64,000 bases of DNA from Streptomyces sp. DH5 (GTDB taxonomy: Bacteria; Actinomycetota; Actinomycetes; Streptomycetales; Streptomycetaceae), in NCBI RefSeq assembly GCF_020873915.1, contig NZ_JAHWGP010000001.1, positions 401,787 through 465,786 of the forward strand, read 5' to 3'. The translations under genes and the position numbers were made by a program. The notes beneath the pieces are model-generated. The model saw only the letters and a list, made by a program, of their open reading frames with translations, was not told the DNA's origin and made no database searches. Shown piece by piece: positions 52,365 to 60,193 of this stretch (the stretch's first letter is position 1; every line of letters starts with the position of its first letter).

Positions 52365-52880
52365 GTGACGGCAACTCCGCCCGACCAGGACCTGCGGCCC
52401 CGCTCGGCCTCGCGCAGGTCGTTCCTGATCCTGATCCTGCTCCTCGCGGTCTGCTACACGGTCGCCGCCCTGGGCGGCCTCGCGGCGTCGGACTCGGCCG
52501 GCACGTACCGCTCCCTCGACCGTCCCGCTTGGGCCCCGCCCCCCTGGCTGTTCGGGCCGGTCTGGACGGTGCTGTACGCCACCATCGCCTTCTCCGCCTG
52601 GCTCGTACTGCGCCGCCGGTCCCTGGCGCAGACCAGGACGGAGATCGTCTTCTGGAGCGCGCAGCTCGCCCTCAACCTGGCCTGGACACCGCTGTTCTTC
52701 GGCGCCGGCCAGTACGGCCTCGCGTTCCTCGACATCTGCCTGTTGCTGGCGGCGCTCGGCACCACGATGCTGCTCTTCCGGCGCAGGAGTCCGGCTGCCT
52801 CGCTCCTCCTCGTCCCCTACGCCCTGTGGGTGCTGTACGCGGCGGCCCTCAACCTCGCCATCTGGCGGCTCAACACCTGA
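52365..52880 (+). CDS. TspO/MBR family membrane protein
   Basis: Five-helix tryptophan-rich protein of 171 residues. The family signature is clear: [27 protein letters not shown], with [18 protein letters not shown] in helix 3-4 and [20 protein letters not shown] at the end. Members bind porphyrins and affect tetrapyrrole and stress responses; in some bacteria they modulate carotenoid and light-dependent genes. GAAGGAG precedes GTG 52365. Confidence 0.92.
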   Translation: MTATPPDQDLRPRSASRRSFLILILLLAVCYTVAALGGLAASDSAGTYRSLDRPAWAPPPWLFGPVWTVLYATIAFSAWLVLRRRSLAQTRTEIVFWSAQLALNLAWTPLFFGAGQYGLAFLDICLLLAALGTTMLLFRRRSPAASLLLVPYALWVLYAAALNLAIWRLNT

Positions 52881-52929
52881 CAGGGCAGCCTCCTCCGGGC
52901 GCTCGCCGGGACGGGTTACGCGCTGCTTC

Positions 52930-53500
52930 GTCGCGGCGAATCCTGAACCGCCCGCATCGCCGGTGCTTCACCCCCGGGTGTGGGCGCTGGGAGGCGTCCT
53001 CGGCGAAGGGGACGTCCCTGGCGTGGTGCAGGGCCTCGACGGTCCAGTGCCCTCGGACCCGTCGGGCGAGCTGTGCCGGGTCGGCCGCCTGTTCGGCGGT
53101 GAGGCGGGTGACCGCGTAGACGGTGTCGAGGCTGATCGTCCCGGTCTTGCGGTGGACGCGGTGGCGGATGATGTGGCCGGCCCGGCGGGCGCCGGGGAGG
53201 AGCAGGCTGCCGACCGTGCGCACCTTCAGCCGGCGGATGTCCTGGCGCCCGTGACCGGTTGCACGGGTCCTGTCCTACGGTGGCCTCTGCGTCCAGGGAG
53301 GGGTGGGCTGCCGGCGGAGCTCCTTCGTGTCGCGCTCGGCGATCACGATGTGGTGGGCCTGCCGGCCGAGCAGGTGGACGGCGTGGTCATGGTGGGCGTG
53401 CATCGCGTCACTGGTGACGACTGGGTCGGCCAGATCCTCGAGGGCGTCGAGCAAAGGCCGGAAGCGGGTGATCTCGTTGGTCTCTTCGAGATGCACGACG
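52930..53500 (-). mobile_element. ISAs1-family transposase remnant
   Basis: The minus strand carries two pieces of an ISAs1-type transposase in different frames. One is [20 protein letters not shown] with [20 protein letters not shown] (53275-53496). The other, nearer the 3' end, has [40 protein letters not shown] and AEDASQ (up to about 53223). The N-terminus and terminal repeats are missing. It marks insertion activity beside an otherwise unexplained low-GC gene. Confidence 0.8.
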
Positions 53501-53803
53501 AATGGTGGTTCGCCTTACCTCGCCACCATCTTCCCGACGGCGATATGGGTGATATCTGCCGTAAACTCTCTTTTGTTTCCTCCGTGTGCCCAGCGCACCG
53601 AAATGAACCGCCGGTCGGTCCCCGGCACCATGACGAGGGACACTGCCTGGCGGATGCGTGTTCCCGACCGAGCGGCACCCGCTTCGGTATCCTCCCGTGC
53701 AGGTCATCGGAGGTCATATACCCAGGGATTGCTGGGCAGTTGACCTCGGCGTTTCGTGGTAGCGTCCTTGTCCGGAGGGACAGTGCAACCTGAAAGGGAA
53801 ATC
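53501..53803. other. Intergenic region, lower GC
   Basis: No gene seen. The region is less GC-rich than its surroundings (for example TGGGTGATATCTGCCGTAAA). A TTGACC at 53740-53745 could be a -35 for the following gene; the nearest -10-like TAGCGT is only 14 bp away, so this is weak. Confidence 0.4.
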
Positions 53804-54412
53804 GTGAACACGGAGAAGATCGCCGCTCGCCGCCTCTCGCTGGAAGAGGTGACGAAGCTCGGCGTGAAGGACAGGATCTTCGTTTCCGCCGACACGGCAG
53901 AACTCAAGCTTCCCGACTGCTATGTCCCTGCTTTTCTGACCAAGTCCGGTGAGGATTTCGAGGGCGGTTCGGTCACGGCGAGGACCGTATTCCAGGAAGA
54001 GGTCTCCTGCCTTCCCGACGACGAGGACGAAGCCGGAATCTACTTGGCCGACGAGAACGGCGCGGTGACCATCGAGGTCCTCCAGTCCGCCGGTGTCGTG
54101 CTGGACCTGGCGCTTTTCGTCCCTGGTGGGGACAAGGGGTCCCTCACGGCTCTTTACGCCGCGGCCCGGCAGGCGTTCGGCGCCGACATCGTGCAGATCT
54201 GGCGCCAGGGCCTCAAGGAGGTTCCCGACGTGAAGGTCGACATCTTCGAGGAGCAGATTCCCCGAGGGCGCAAGGGGAGCGACAGTCCCAAGCGCGACCG
54301 TCGCGCGATCGACACCTACCCCACCCGTGCGGACTTCATCGAGTTCTCCGCGGGGTGGAAGCCGGTCGTCGAGATTCACAGGCCGATTGTCGACGACACC
54401 CCGACCATCTGA
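53804..54412 (+). CDS. Hypothetical 202-aa soluble protein, probably acquired
   Basis: No family recognised. The acidic protein has no signal or membrane segment. Notable segments are RRLSLEEVTKLGVKDRIFVS, LPDDEDEAGIYLADENGAVT, VVLDLALFVPGGDKGSLTAL and a C-terminal SPKRDRRAIDTYPTRADFIE. GTG 53804 follows GAAAGG. Third positions include more A/T than in core genes (AAG, GAA, TTT, GAT), and transposase remnants lie on both sides, so horizontal acquisition is likely. A role in a toxin or defence cassette is possible from the immunity gene nearby, but nothing in the sequence shows it. Confidence 0.7.
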   Translation: MNTEKIAARRLSLEEVTKLGVKDRIFVSADTAELKLPDCYVPAFLTKSGEDFEGGSVTARTVFQEEVSCLPDDEDEAGIYLADENGAVTIEVLQSAGVVLDLALFVPGGDKGSLTALYAAARQAFGADIVQIWRQGLKEVPDVKVDIFEEQIPRGRKGSDSPKRDRRAIDTYPTRADFIEFSAGWKPVVEIHRPIVDDTPTI

Positions 54413-54760
54413 GGCGGCTCAACCTCTCGGTCTCGGGATGAGGGGACGCCGAGAACGCATGCGCCGGACCCGGTCGACCCTGAAGCCATTCCGCGGCAGC
54501 CCTCAGGGTTTCGACGTAGTCGAGGAACGTCCACTTCGTGCTCAGGCGAGGCCGGGAAGCGTGAGGGGCCGGCGGGCGTCACGCGCATGACGGCGACGGC
54601 CGGGGCTCGCACGCGGCAGCGCCGCGATCACCCGGGCCGGACCGCGTGCGTCCGGACTGCCGTGCCTTTCCAGGAGTCCTACAGCGGTGCTCACTCGGCC
54701 GTTGAGACCAGAAGGCACGGCAAATCCGCTACTTCACCGGGGTGGCCCGCTTGCTCGACC
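54413..54760. other. Region between convergent genes, with a shared 118-bp element
   Basis: No gene seen. From 54687 on, the sequence is nearly repeated at 26589-26704, and this repeat continues into the end of the immunity-like gene. The shared non-coding part may be a recombination or terminator element linked to that gene. Confidence 0.5.
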
Positions 54761-55042
54761 TCAGAGCAGGTCACGCTCCATCAGGTCATCCGCTTCCTCC
54801 CAGGTGACGAAGGAGCACGCTCCGGTATTCAGGTCGACGGCCACGGGCAGGTTCCCGCCGAGTTGCATGTCCTGACGTCCGTGATCGAGGTACTCGACAT
54901 GGTCGTAGGGGGCGATGAACCGTCCCTTGTCCGTGAAGCAGTACTCGGGAATGATCCTCACGTTGGAGGACAGCCCCCATGCTCTGCTTTCCTCCGTGAG
55001 GAACTCCGCGGCCCTGCGCTCGGCTGCTTCCCTGTCGAGCAT
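54761..55042 (-). CDS. Imm35/YrhB-like immunity protein
   Basis: Small acidic protein of 93 residues. The N-terminal helix MLDREAAERRAAEFLTEESR, the beta segments VRIIPEYCFTDKGRFIAPYD and LGGNLPVAVDLNTGACSFVT, and the terminal WEEADDLMERDLL fit the YrhB/Imm35 group that neutralises polymorphic toxins. It begins one base after a stop codon that ends MVILHFQSGKADPAHK...YYVMRTD, which looks like a toxin C-terminus. The pairing supports an immunity role. The rest of the toxin gene has been replaced by an IS256 fragment. Confidence 0.65.
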   Translation of the reverse strand: MLDREAAERRAAEFLTEESRAWGLSSNVRIIPEYCFTDKGRFIAPYDHVEYLDHGRQDMQLGGNLPVAVDLNTGACSFVTWEEADDLMERDLL

Positions 55043-55043
55043 G

Positions 55044-55115
55044 TCAGTCGGTCCTCATCACGTAGTAGTCGCGGTGTTTCTTGTGCGCTGGATCGGCCTT
55101 GCCCGACTGGAAGTG
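55044..55115 (-). pseudogene. Tail of a possible toxin gene upstream of the immunity gene
   Basis: In one minus-strand frame the last codons read SGKADPAHKKHRDYYVMRTD before a TGA that sits one base before the immunity ATG. His/Lys/Tyr-rich ends next to an immunity ORF are typical of polymorphic toxin modules. The upstream part is lost at about 55115, where IS256 transposase sequence begins on the other strand. Confidence 0.5.
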
Positions 55116-55119
55116 GAGG

Positions 55120-55488
55120 ATGACCATCGAGAAGGCGGTGAAGGGCTTCGGGCGCGCCTACGGCGCGAAGCGGCCCAAGGCCGTCAAGAAGTTCACCGAC
55201 GACGTCGATGAACTCCTGGCGTTCTACGACTTCCCGGCCGAGCACCGGGTCCCCCCGCGGACGACGAATCCGATCGAGCCGACCTTCAACACGGTGAAGC
55301 TGCGGACCAAGGCCACCCGCGGTGCCGGGAGCCCGGCCACGGCCACGGCGATGGTGTTCAAGCTCGCCGAGTCCGCCCAGGCCCGCTGGAGCGCGATCAC
55401 CGCACCCCACCTCGTCGCCCTCGTCCGCAACGGCGCCCGCTTCGAACGCGGCGTCCTGGTCGAGGGCGAGCAGGAGGCTGCGGCATGA
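55120..55488 (+). mobile_element. IS256-family transposase, C-terminal fragment
   Basis: The last 122 residues of an IS256-type mutator transposase are intact: YGAKRPKAVKKFTDDVDELL, AFYDFPAEHR, RTTNPIEPTFNTVKLRTKAT, AMVFKLAESAQARWSAITAP and HLVALVRNGARFERGVLVEG. The catalytic DD and most of the protein are missing upstream, and no terminal inverted repeat was found. Its stop overlaps the ATG of the HAD-like pseudogene. Confidence 0.85.
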
Positions 55489-55981
55489 CTGAGCACAAGG
55501 AACGCCCGCTGCTGTTCTGGACATCGACGGACCTCTCCTGCCGTTCGGTGACGGCCCGCAGCGCGAGCCGTCAGGCACCGCGACAGCTTCGCACCTGACG
55601 CGACTCGACCCGCGCGTCGGGCCTCGCCTCGCGGCACTGCCGTGCGAGCTGGTCTGGGCCACCACCTGGGAGGAGGCGGCGAACAACGACATGGCACCAC
55701 GACTCGGCCTGTCGCCCCTGCCGGTCGTGCACTGGCCGGAACCCTCCGACGCGCATGAACGCGAGGACCAGTGGTGCGGGCTCCACTGGAAGACCCGAAC
55801 CCTGGCCGCGTGGGCGGACGGACGCCCGTTCGTCCGGGTCGACGACGAGATCACCGACGCCGATCGGGACCGGGTGTCCACCCACCACCCCACCCCGACC
55901 CTCCTCCACCGCATCGCGTCGTCCCGCGGCCTCACCAACGAAGACTTCGCGGTCCTCGATCAATGGCTGCAGGCCACCTGA
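55485..55981 (+). pseudogene. Frameshifted HAD-like hydrolase gene
   Basis: ATG 55485 with RBS CAGGAGG begins MTEHKERPLLF, then the frame changes: one missing base in CTGTTCTGGACATCGACGG breaks what would be FLDIDGPLLPFGDG, the HAD nucleophile motif. The correct frame continues to TGA 55981 with LPCELVWATTWEEAANNDMA, PVVHWPEPSDAHEREDQWCG and ITDADRDRVSTHHPTPTLLH. An internal start (ATG 55691) would give 96 residues without the catalytic aspartates. Confidence 0.75.
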
Positions 55982-56158
55982 GGCACCCCACAGTGATCCA
56001 CAGGAACTGACAATTGCCTCCTCGGATCGATCGGCTGAGGTCAGGGGGAGGGGGCGACCTTCAGCCGTGGGACGCTCACGAGAGGAACACCGAGGCCGGC
56101 CCGGTCCCGATCGGCTGCGCGCACGCTGTTCACGTACCGGTGTGTGGCCGTCCTGCGG

Positions 56159-56641
56159 TCAACTGACGAGGATCTGGGTGGAGGACTCTTTCAGCTTCGC
56201 GTTCGCCCACCGCATCTGGCGCAGGGTGTCGGGGTGGCAGGACCGGACGGTTGCGAGCAGTTCGCTGTCCTTCAGCCCTTGTGCGGCTTGGGCGAGCATC
56301 TCCCAGTCCACCGAGAGTCCGGCTGCCTTGATGTAGATCTCCCGGAGATCCCTCAGCAGGAGCAGGGCCGCCTGCGGTTTCCGGCCGGCGAGCTCGCCGG
56401 CCTTGTCCCGCAGGCGTTCGGCTGCCCTCAGTTCGTCCACGGGGTCGGGATCGAGCCGGGCGCCGAACCGTTCGCCGAGGTCCGCGAGGGTGCGGACGTG
56501 CCGCTGCGACCAGCGGGCCAGGTCCCGGGCGACGTGGTGGATCTCATGGTCGGCCTTGTGGCGCTCGGAGACGCGCAGCAGTTCATGTGCGAGGTCGTTC
56601 TCGTCCCGGTGCAGTTCGCGGAGCAGCAGTCCGATCTTCAT
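56159..56641 (-). CDS. All-helical hypothetical protein coupled to the molybdoenzyme
   Basis: Unrecognised 160-residue, strongly helical protein. Histidine and acidic residues in RDENDLAHELLRVSERHKAD and HEIHHVARDLARWSQRHVRT recall a four-helix, possibly metal- or cofactor-related, fold. Later helices are KPQAALLLLRDLREIYIKAA and DWEMLAQAAQGLKDSELLAT. Its ATG overlaps the molybdoenzyme stop (ATGA), so the two are co-translated. It could be a chaperone or subunit, as such enzymes often have dedicated maturation proteins, but this is inference. Confidence 0.75.
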   Translation of the reverse strand: MKIGLLLRELHRDENDLAHELLRVSERHKADHEIHHVARDLARWSQRHVRTLADLGERFGARLDPDPVDELRAAERLRDKAGELAGRKPQAALLLLRDLREIYIKAAGLSVDWEMLAQAAQGLKDSELLATVRSCHPDTLRQMRWANAKLKESSTQILVS

Positions 56642-59103
56642 CGCTCGCCTCCCTCGCCCGATGGACGCGGATCCTCTTCGGCGCGTGCGCGTTCCCCGCC
56701 GGTGGTCACGGGGACGTGCGCGGCTACCGGGGCGGAGGCCGCCGTGGTCGGGGCGGGCGAAGGTCCGTCGGTCTCGGTGACGCGGTGGAGGGCGGCCGCC
56801 GCGGTCTTGAAGATCGGCTGCTTGGATGCGGGGTCCCAGTCGGTGAGGGTGAGCTCGTTGGCAGCCCGGCCCGCGCGGGCGGGTTCGTGTCCGGCGTCCG
56901 TGTCCCAGTAGCCGTAGTGGAAGGGGAGGAACAGCACGCCCTCGCGGATGCCGCTGACGCGCAGCCTGGCCCGGACGCTGCCGCGCGGCGTGGTGACCTC
57001 CATCAGGTCTCCCTCGTCCAGTCCTTCCGCGCTCGCGTCGCGGGCTGAGATCTCCACCCACACCTCCGGGGCGGCGGCCTGCAGTTGCGGGGCGCGGGCG
57101 GTCTTGGTGCGCGTGTGGAAGTGGTAGAGCGTACGACCGGTGATCAGTACGTACGGGAAGTCCTCGCCGGGCTGCTCGTGGGGCGGAACGAAGCCGGCTG
57201 CCTTGAGCATGGCCTTGCCGTCGGGGTTGAGCGCCTTGTACTCGGCGGGTTCGAGCGGGGCGCCGGTGAGCAGGTCCCTGCCGTAGCTCTCGCAGTACTC
57301 GGGGTGGCTGAAGAACGCGCCGTCGGCGTAGAGGCGTTCGGTGCCGTCCGGGTGCTCCTCGGTGCACGGCCACTGGATGCCGCCGCGCTCGCGCAGCTTG
57401 TCGTAGGTGAGGCCGGTGTAGTCGCACGGCCGGCCGCGGCTGCACTCCTTCCACGCCTCGAAGGCCGATTCCGCGTCGTGCCACTTCACCAGTGGCCGGC
57501 CGTCCTTGTCGCGCAGGTCCAGGCGCCGCGCGTAGTCGATGAAGATGTCCAGGTCCGCACGTGCCTGGCCGGGAGGGTCGACGGCCTTCTCCGACAGGTG
57601 GACCGTGCGGTCGGCGTTGGTGAGGGTGCCGGTCTTCTCGCCCCAGGTGGCCGCGGGCAGCACCACGTCCGCCAGCTGTGCCGTCTCGGTCAGGAAGAGG
57701 TCCTGGACCACCAGGAACAGCCGCTCCTGGGAGAGCACCGAGCGGACGCGGCTCAGTTCGGGCAGGGAGACCGCGGGGTTGGTGGCGCTGACCCACAGCA
57801 TGCGGAGGGAGCCCTCCTCCGCGTACCGCATCATCTGCATGACGTGGGTGGGCGGGGCGTAGTGCGGAATCTGCATCGGGTCGACGTTCCACACGCGGGC
57901 CAGGTCGGCCACGTGTGCGTCGTTGGACCAGTTGCGGAATCCCGCGAAATCACCGTCCGCACCGCACTCGCGGGTGTTCTCCGCCGAGGGCTGGCCGTTC
58001 ATCTGCAGCAGGCCGCAGCCGGGCCGGCCCAGCATGCCCCGGACCAGGTGCAGGTTGTTGACCTGGACGGCGGCGGCGGTGGCCTGGTGGGACTGGTAGA
58101 ACCCCTGGAGCACCGTGGACATCAGCCGCTTCGCGGTGCCCAGCACGCGGGCGGCCTCACGGATCCGGTCGGCGGGCACGTCGCAGATCTCCGCCACGTG
58201 CTCGGGCGGATAGTCCTCGACCCGTTCGCTCAACTCGTCGAAACCCACGACGTGGGCGTCGATGTAGTCGCGGTCGATCCAGCCGTTGGCGATGATCTCG
58301 TGCAGCAGTCCGTTCATCAGGGCCACGTTCGTCCCCGGCCGGGGCGCCAGGTGCACGGTGGCCGCCCGTGCCACCGGTGTCATCCGCGGGTCGACACAGA
58401 CCAGGGCGGGCGGATGGGGTCCTGCCAGCCGGTCCAGCACCCGTGCCCACAGCACGCTCTGCGTCTCGGCCATGTTGTGGCCGAACAGGGCGATGACGTC
58501 CGCGTGGTCGATGTCGGCGTAGGAGCCGGGCTGCCCGTCGCAGCCGAACGACTCCTTCAGTGCCGCCGCCGCGGTCGCCGTGCACAACCGGGTGTTGCCG
58601 TCCACGTGGTTGGTGCCCAGCCCGCCGTGGGCGATCACCCCCAGCGTGTAGTACTCCTCGGCGAACAGCTGCCCGGTGGTGTAGAAGCCGATCGCACTCG
58701 GTCCCTGCTCCTCCAGGAGCTCCCGGGTCCGTGCCACGACGCGGTCCATCGCGGTGTCCCAGTCGGTTTCCACCAGTCGGCCGTTCTCCCGCACCAGCGG
58801 CCGCGTCAGCCGGTCGGCGGAGGCGTTCGCCTGCCACCCGAACAGGTCCTTCGGACCCAGTCGGCCGTGGTTGACCCGGTCGTGCGCCCGGCCGCGCACC
58901 CCGACGATCCGGCCGTCCTTCACCGCGATGTCCATCGCATCCCCGTTCGAATGCAGGATGGACGCCGACGGTACCCACCGGTCCACCTGCCCGGCGCTCA
59001 CGCCTTCCGCCAGGTGGGTGTCCACCCGCACCGGCCAGGGCATGCCCGGCTCGTACGGTGTTCGGCTTCCCCACGGCTCGGCGATCGCGTCCCTGCGGCC
59101 CAC
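56638..59103 (-). CDS. Molybdopterin oxidoreductase lacking N-terminal Fe-S cysteines
   Basis: Large molybdenum enzyme of about 821 residues in the formate dehydrogenase/nitrate reductase superfamily. Mo-cofactor features are clear: GPKDLFGWQANASADRLTRP, a likely Mo-ligand Cys in GNTRLCTATAAAAL near residue 150, IALFGHNMAETQSVLWAR, RPGTNVALMNGLLHEI, LPAATWGEKTGTLTNADR and the C-terminal VLITGRTLYHFHTRT. Where relatives have ACVLCSNGCG, this protein has ASILHSNGDA, so three of the [4Fe-4S] ligands appear to be Ser, His and Asp. GTG 59103 suits the GGAAGGAG site; ATG 59112 and read-through from upstream are alternatives. Substrate unknown. Confidence 0.85.
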   Translation of the reverse strand: MGRRDAIAEPWGSRTPYEPGMPWPVRVDTHLAEGVSAGQVDRWVPSASILHSNGDAMDIAVKDGRIVGVRGRAHDRVNHGRLGPKDLFGWQANASADRLTRPLVRENGRLVETDWDTAMDRVVARTRELLEEQGPSAIGFYTTGQLFAEEYYTLGVIAHGGLGTNHVDGNTRLCTATAAAALKESFGCDGQPGSYADIDHADVIALFGHNMAETQSVLWARVLDRLAGPHPPALVCVDPRMTPVARAATVHLAPRPGTNVALMNGLLHEIIANGWIDRDYIDAHVVGFDELSERVEDYPPEHVAEICDVPADRIREAARVLGTAKRLMSTVLQGFYQSHQATAAAVQVNNLHLVRGMLGRPGCGLLQMNGQPSAENTRECGADGDFAGFRNWSNDAHVADLARVWNVDPMQIPHYAPPTHVMQMMRYAEEGSLRMLWVSATNPAVSLPELSRVRSVLSQERLFLVVQDLFLTETAQLADVVLPAATWGEKTGTLTNADRTVHLSEKAVDPPGQARADLDIFIDYARRLDLRDKDGRPLVKWHDAESAFEAWKECSRGRPCDYTGLTYDKLRERGGIQWPCTEEHPDGTERLYADGAFFSHPEYCESYGRDLLTGAPLEPAEYKALNPDGKAMLKAAGFVPPHEQPGEDFPYVLITGRTLYHFHTRTKTARAPQLQAAAPEVWVEISARDASAEGLDEGDLMEVTTPRGSVRARLRVSGIREGVLFLPFHYGYWDTDAGHEPARAGRAANELTLTDWDPASKQPIFKTAAAALHRVTETDGPSPAPTTAASAPVAAHVPVTTGGERARAEEDPRPSGEGGER

Positions 59104-59230
59104 GGCCACCATCTCCTTCCACACGCAGTGCGCCTCATGCCGGCGCGGCAGTGACACGGACGATGGGTACCCAGGCCGGACGGGACGATCTCCCGCAAGG
59201 AAGGGATCCTCGGCCGGACGGCCGAAGCCG

Positions 59231-59978
59231 TCACAGCTCCCGGCGCACTCCGGCTCCCTGATGACATCGGCGAACTGGTGCCCGGACGTACCGTCGAGAG
59301 TTCGAGCGCCCGACCCCCGCCGCAACGTCGGCAGCACCGTACGGTGCCTGACGTCCTCGACTTCGAAAGCCAGTGCGGCGTACAGCGCGACAGCGGTGAG
59401 CACCAGGCCCGTGACGCCGGCCGCCTCCTTCCACATCGTGCCGCCGGACAGGTGGTAGGCGCCGGTGAGGAGGAAACGCAGTGACGACGTGGCCAGGACC
59501 GCGGAGGCGACGAGTTTGCCGGCTCTGCTGGCCGTGACCGGTATCAGCAGCGCGAGCCCGGCCAGCAGGAGCAGCAACCCGGCGGCTTTGCCGGTGGCTC
59601 CCGGCGGACCGCTCGCCATGACCGCCCCCATCGCCGCCAGGTGCCGGCCAGCACACCCATGCCTGTTGCCGCGACGGCGTCACGGCACGGGAACCCCAAC
59701 GCGCTCGCCGGCGCCTGCAGCGGGAAGACGAAGGCCAGCAGCACCAGTGCGACCGCGTGCGACTGAGCCGTCGGAACCCAGCCGAGGTGCAGCCCCGCCA
59801 GTACGAAGGCGCCACCGGACAGGCCCACGAACCCCGAGGGCAGAGCACTGCCCACCGGACGCACGACAACGCGTGAACAGGGCACTCCCACCTCCTCCGG
59901 TGCGCTGTCGGGCCGTTCCCCACCGGTGCCCGTCGGCTGGACACCGGTGTGCGCGCTCCCGTTTGCGGGATTGACCAT
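59231..59978 (-). pseudogene. GPR1/FUN34/YaaH (SatP-like) transporter gene with two frameshifts
   Basis: Former acetate/succinate-type channel. The first part reads VVVRPVGSALPSGFVGLSGG, FVLAGLHLGWVPTAQSHAVA, VLLAFVFPLQAPASALGF to GTW near 59635. The match then moves frame (LAAMGAVMASGPPGATGKAA, GAYHLSGGTMWKEAAGV), consistent with loss of one CTGG unit. Near the end REP replaces REAGVRREL by loss of one G, and the ancestral TGA (59231-59233) is skipped, leaving the frame open into the molybdoenzyme. Two deletions in one gene make inactivation likely. Confidence 0.8.
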
Positions 59979-60193
59979 GCCGGGCTCCACGGCGTTGGTT
60001 CCCGGGCTCGTTCCTTCCTGTCCTGGATCGAATTCGTGCGCCTTTTGGGGTTTCCGCGGTAGATGGCTCACGCCGTGCCGAGCCGCTCGCCCAGCCAGGG
60101 GAGCGCCTGGGAAGACGCCGGCCCTGTCCGAGGCCCGGAGCGGTCGTCTGCGACGGGGCTGGTCCATCGGGCGGGTTGACGGACTGAAAGGAC

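Noticed and set aside
56638-59631. A 997-codon ORF joining membrane segments to a molybdopterin oxidoreductase
   Set aside because: The upstream part is the out-of-frame second half of a SatP-like transporter whose stop was lost by a 1-nt deletion; the molybdoenzyme has its own RBS and start near 59103.
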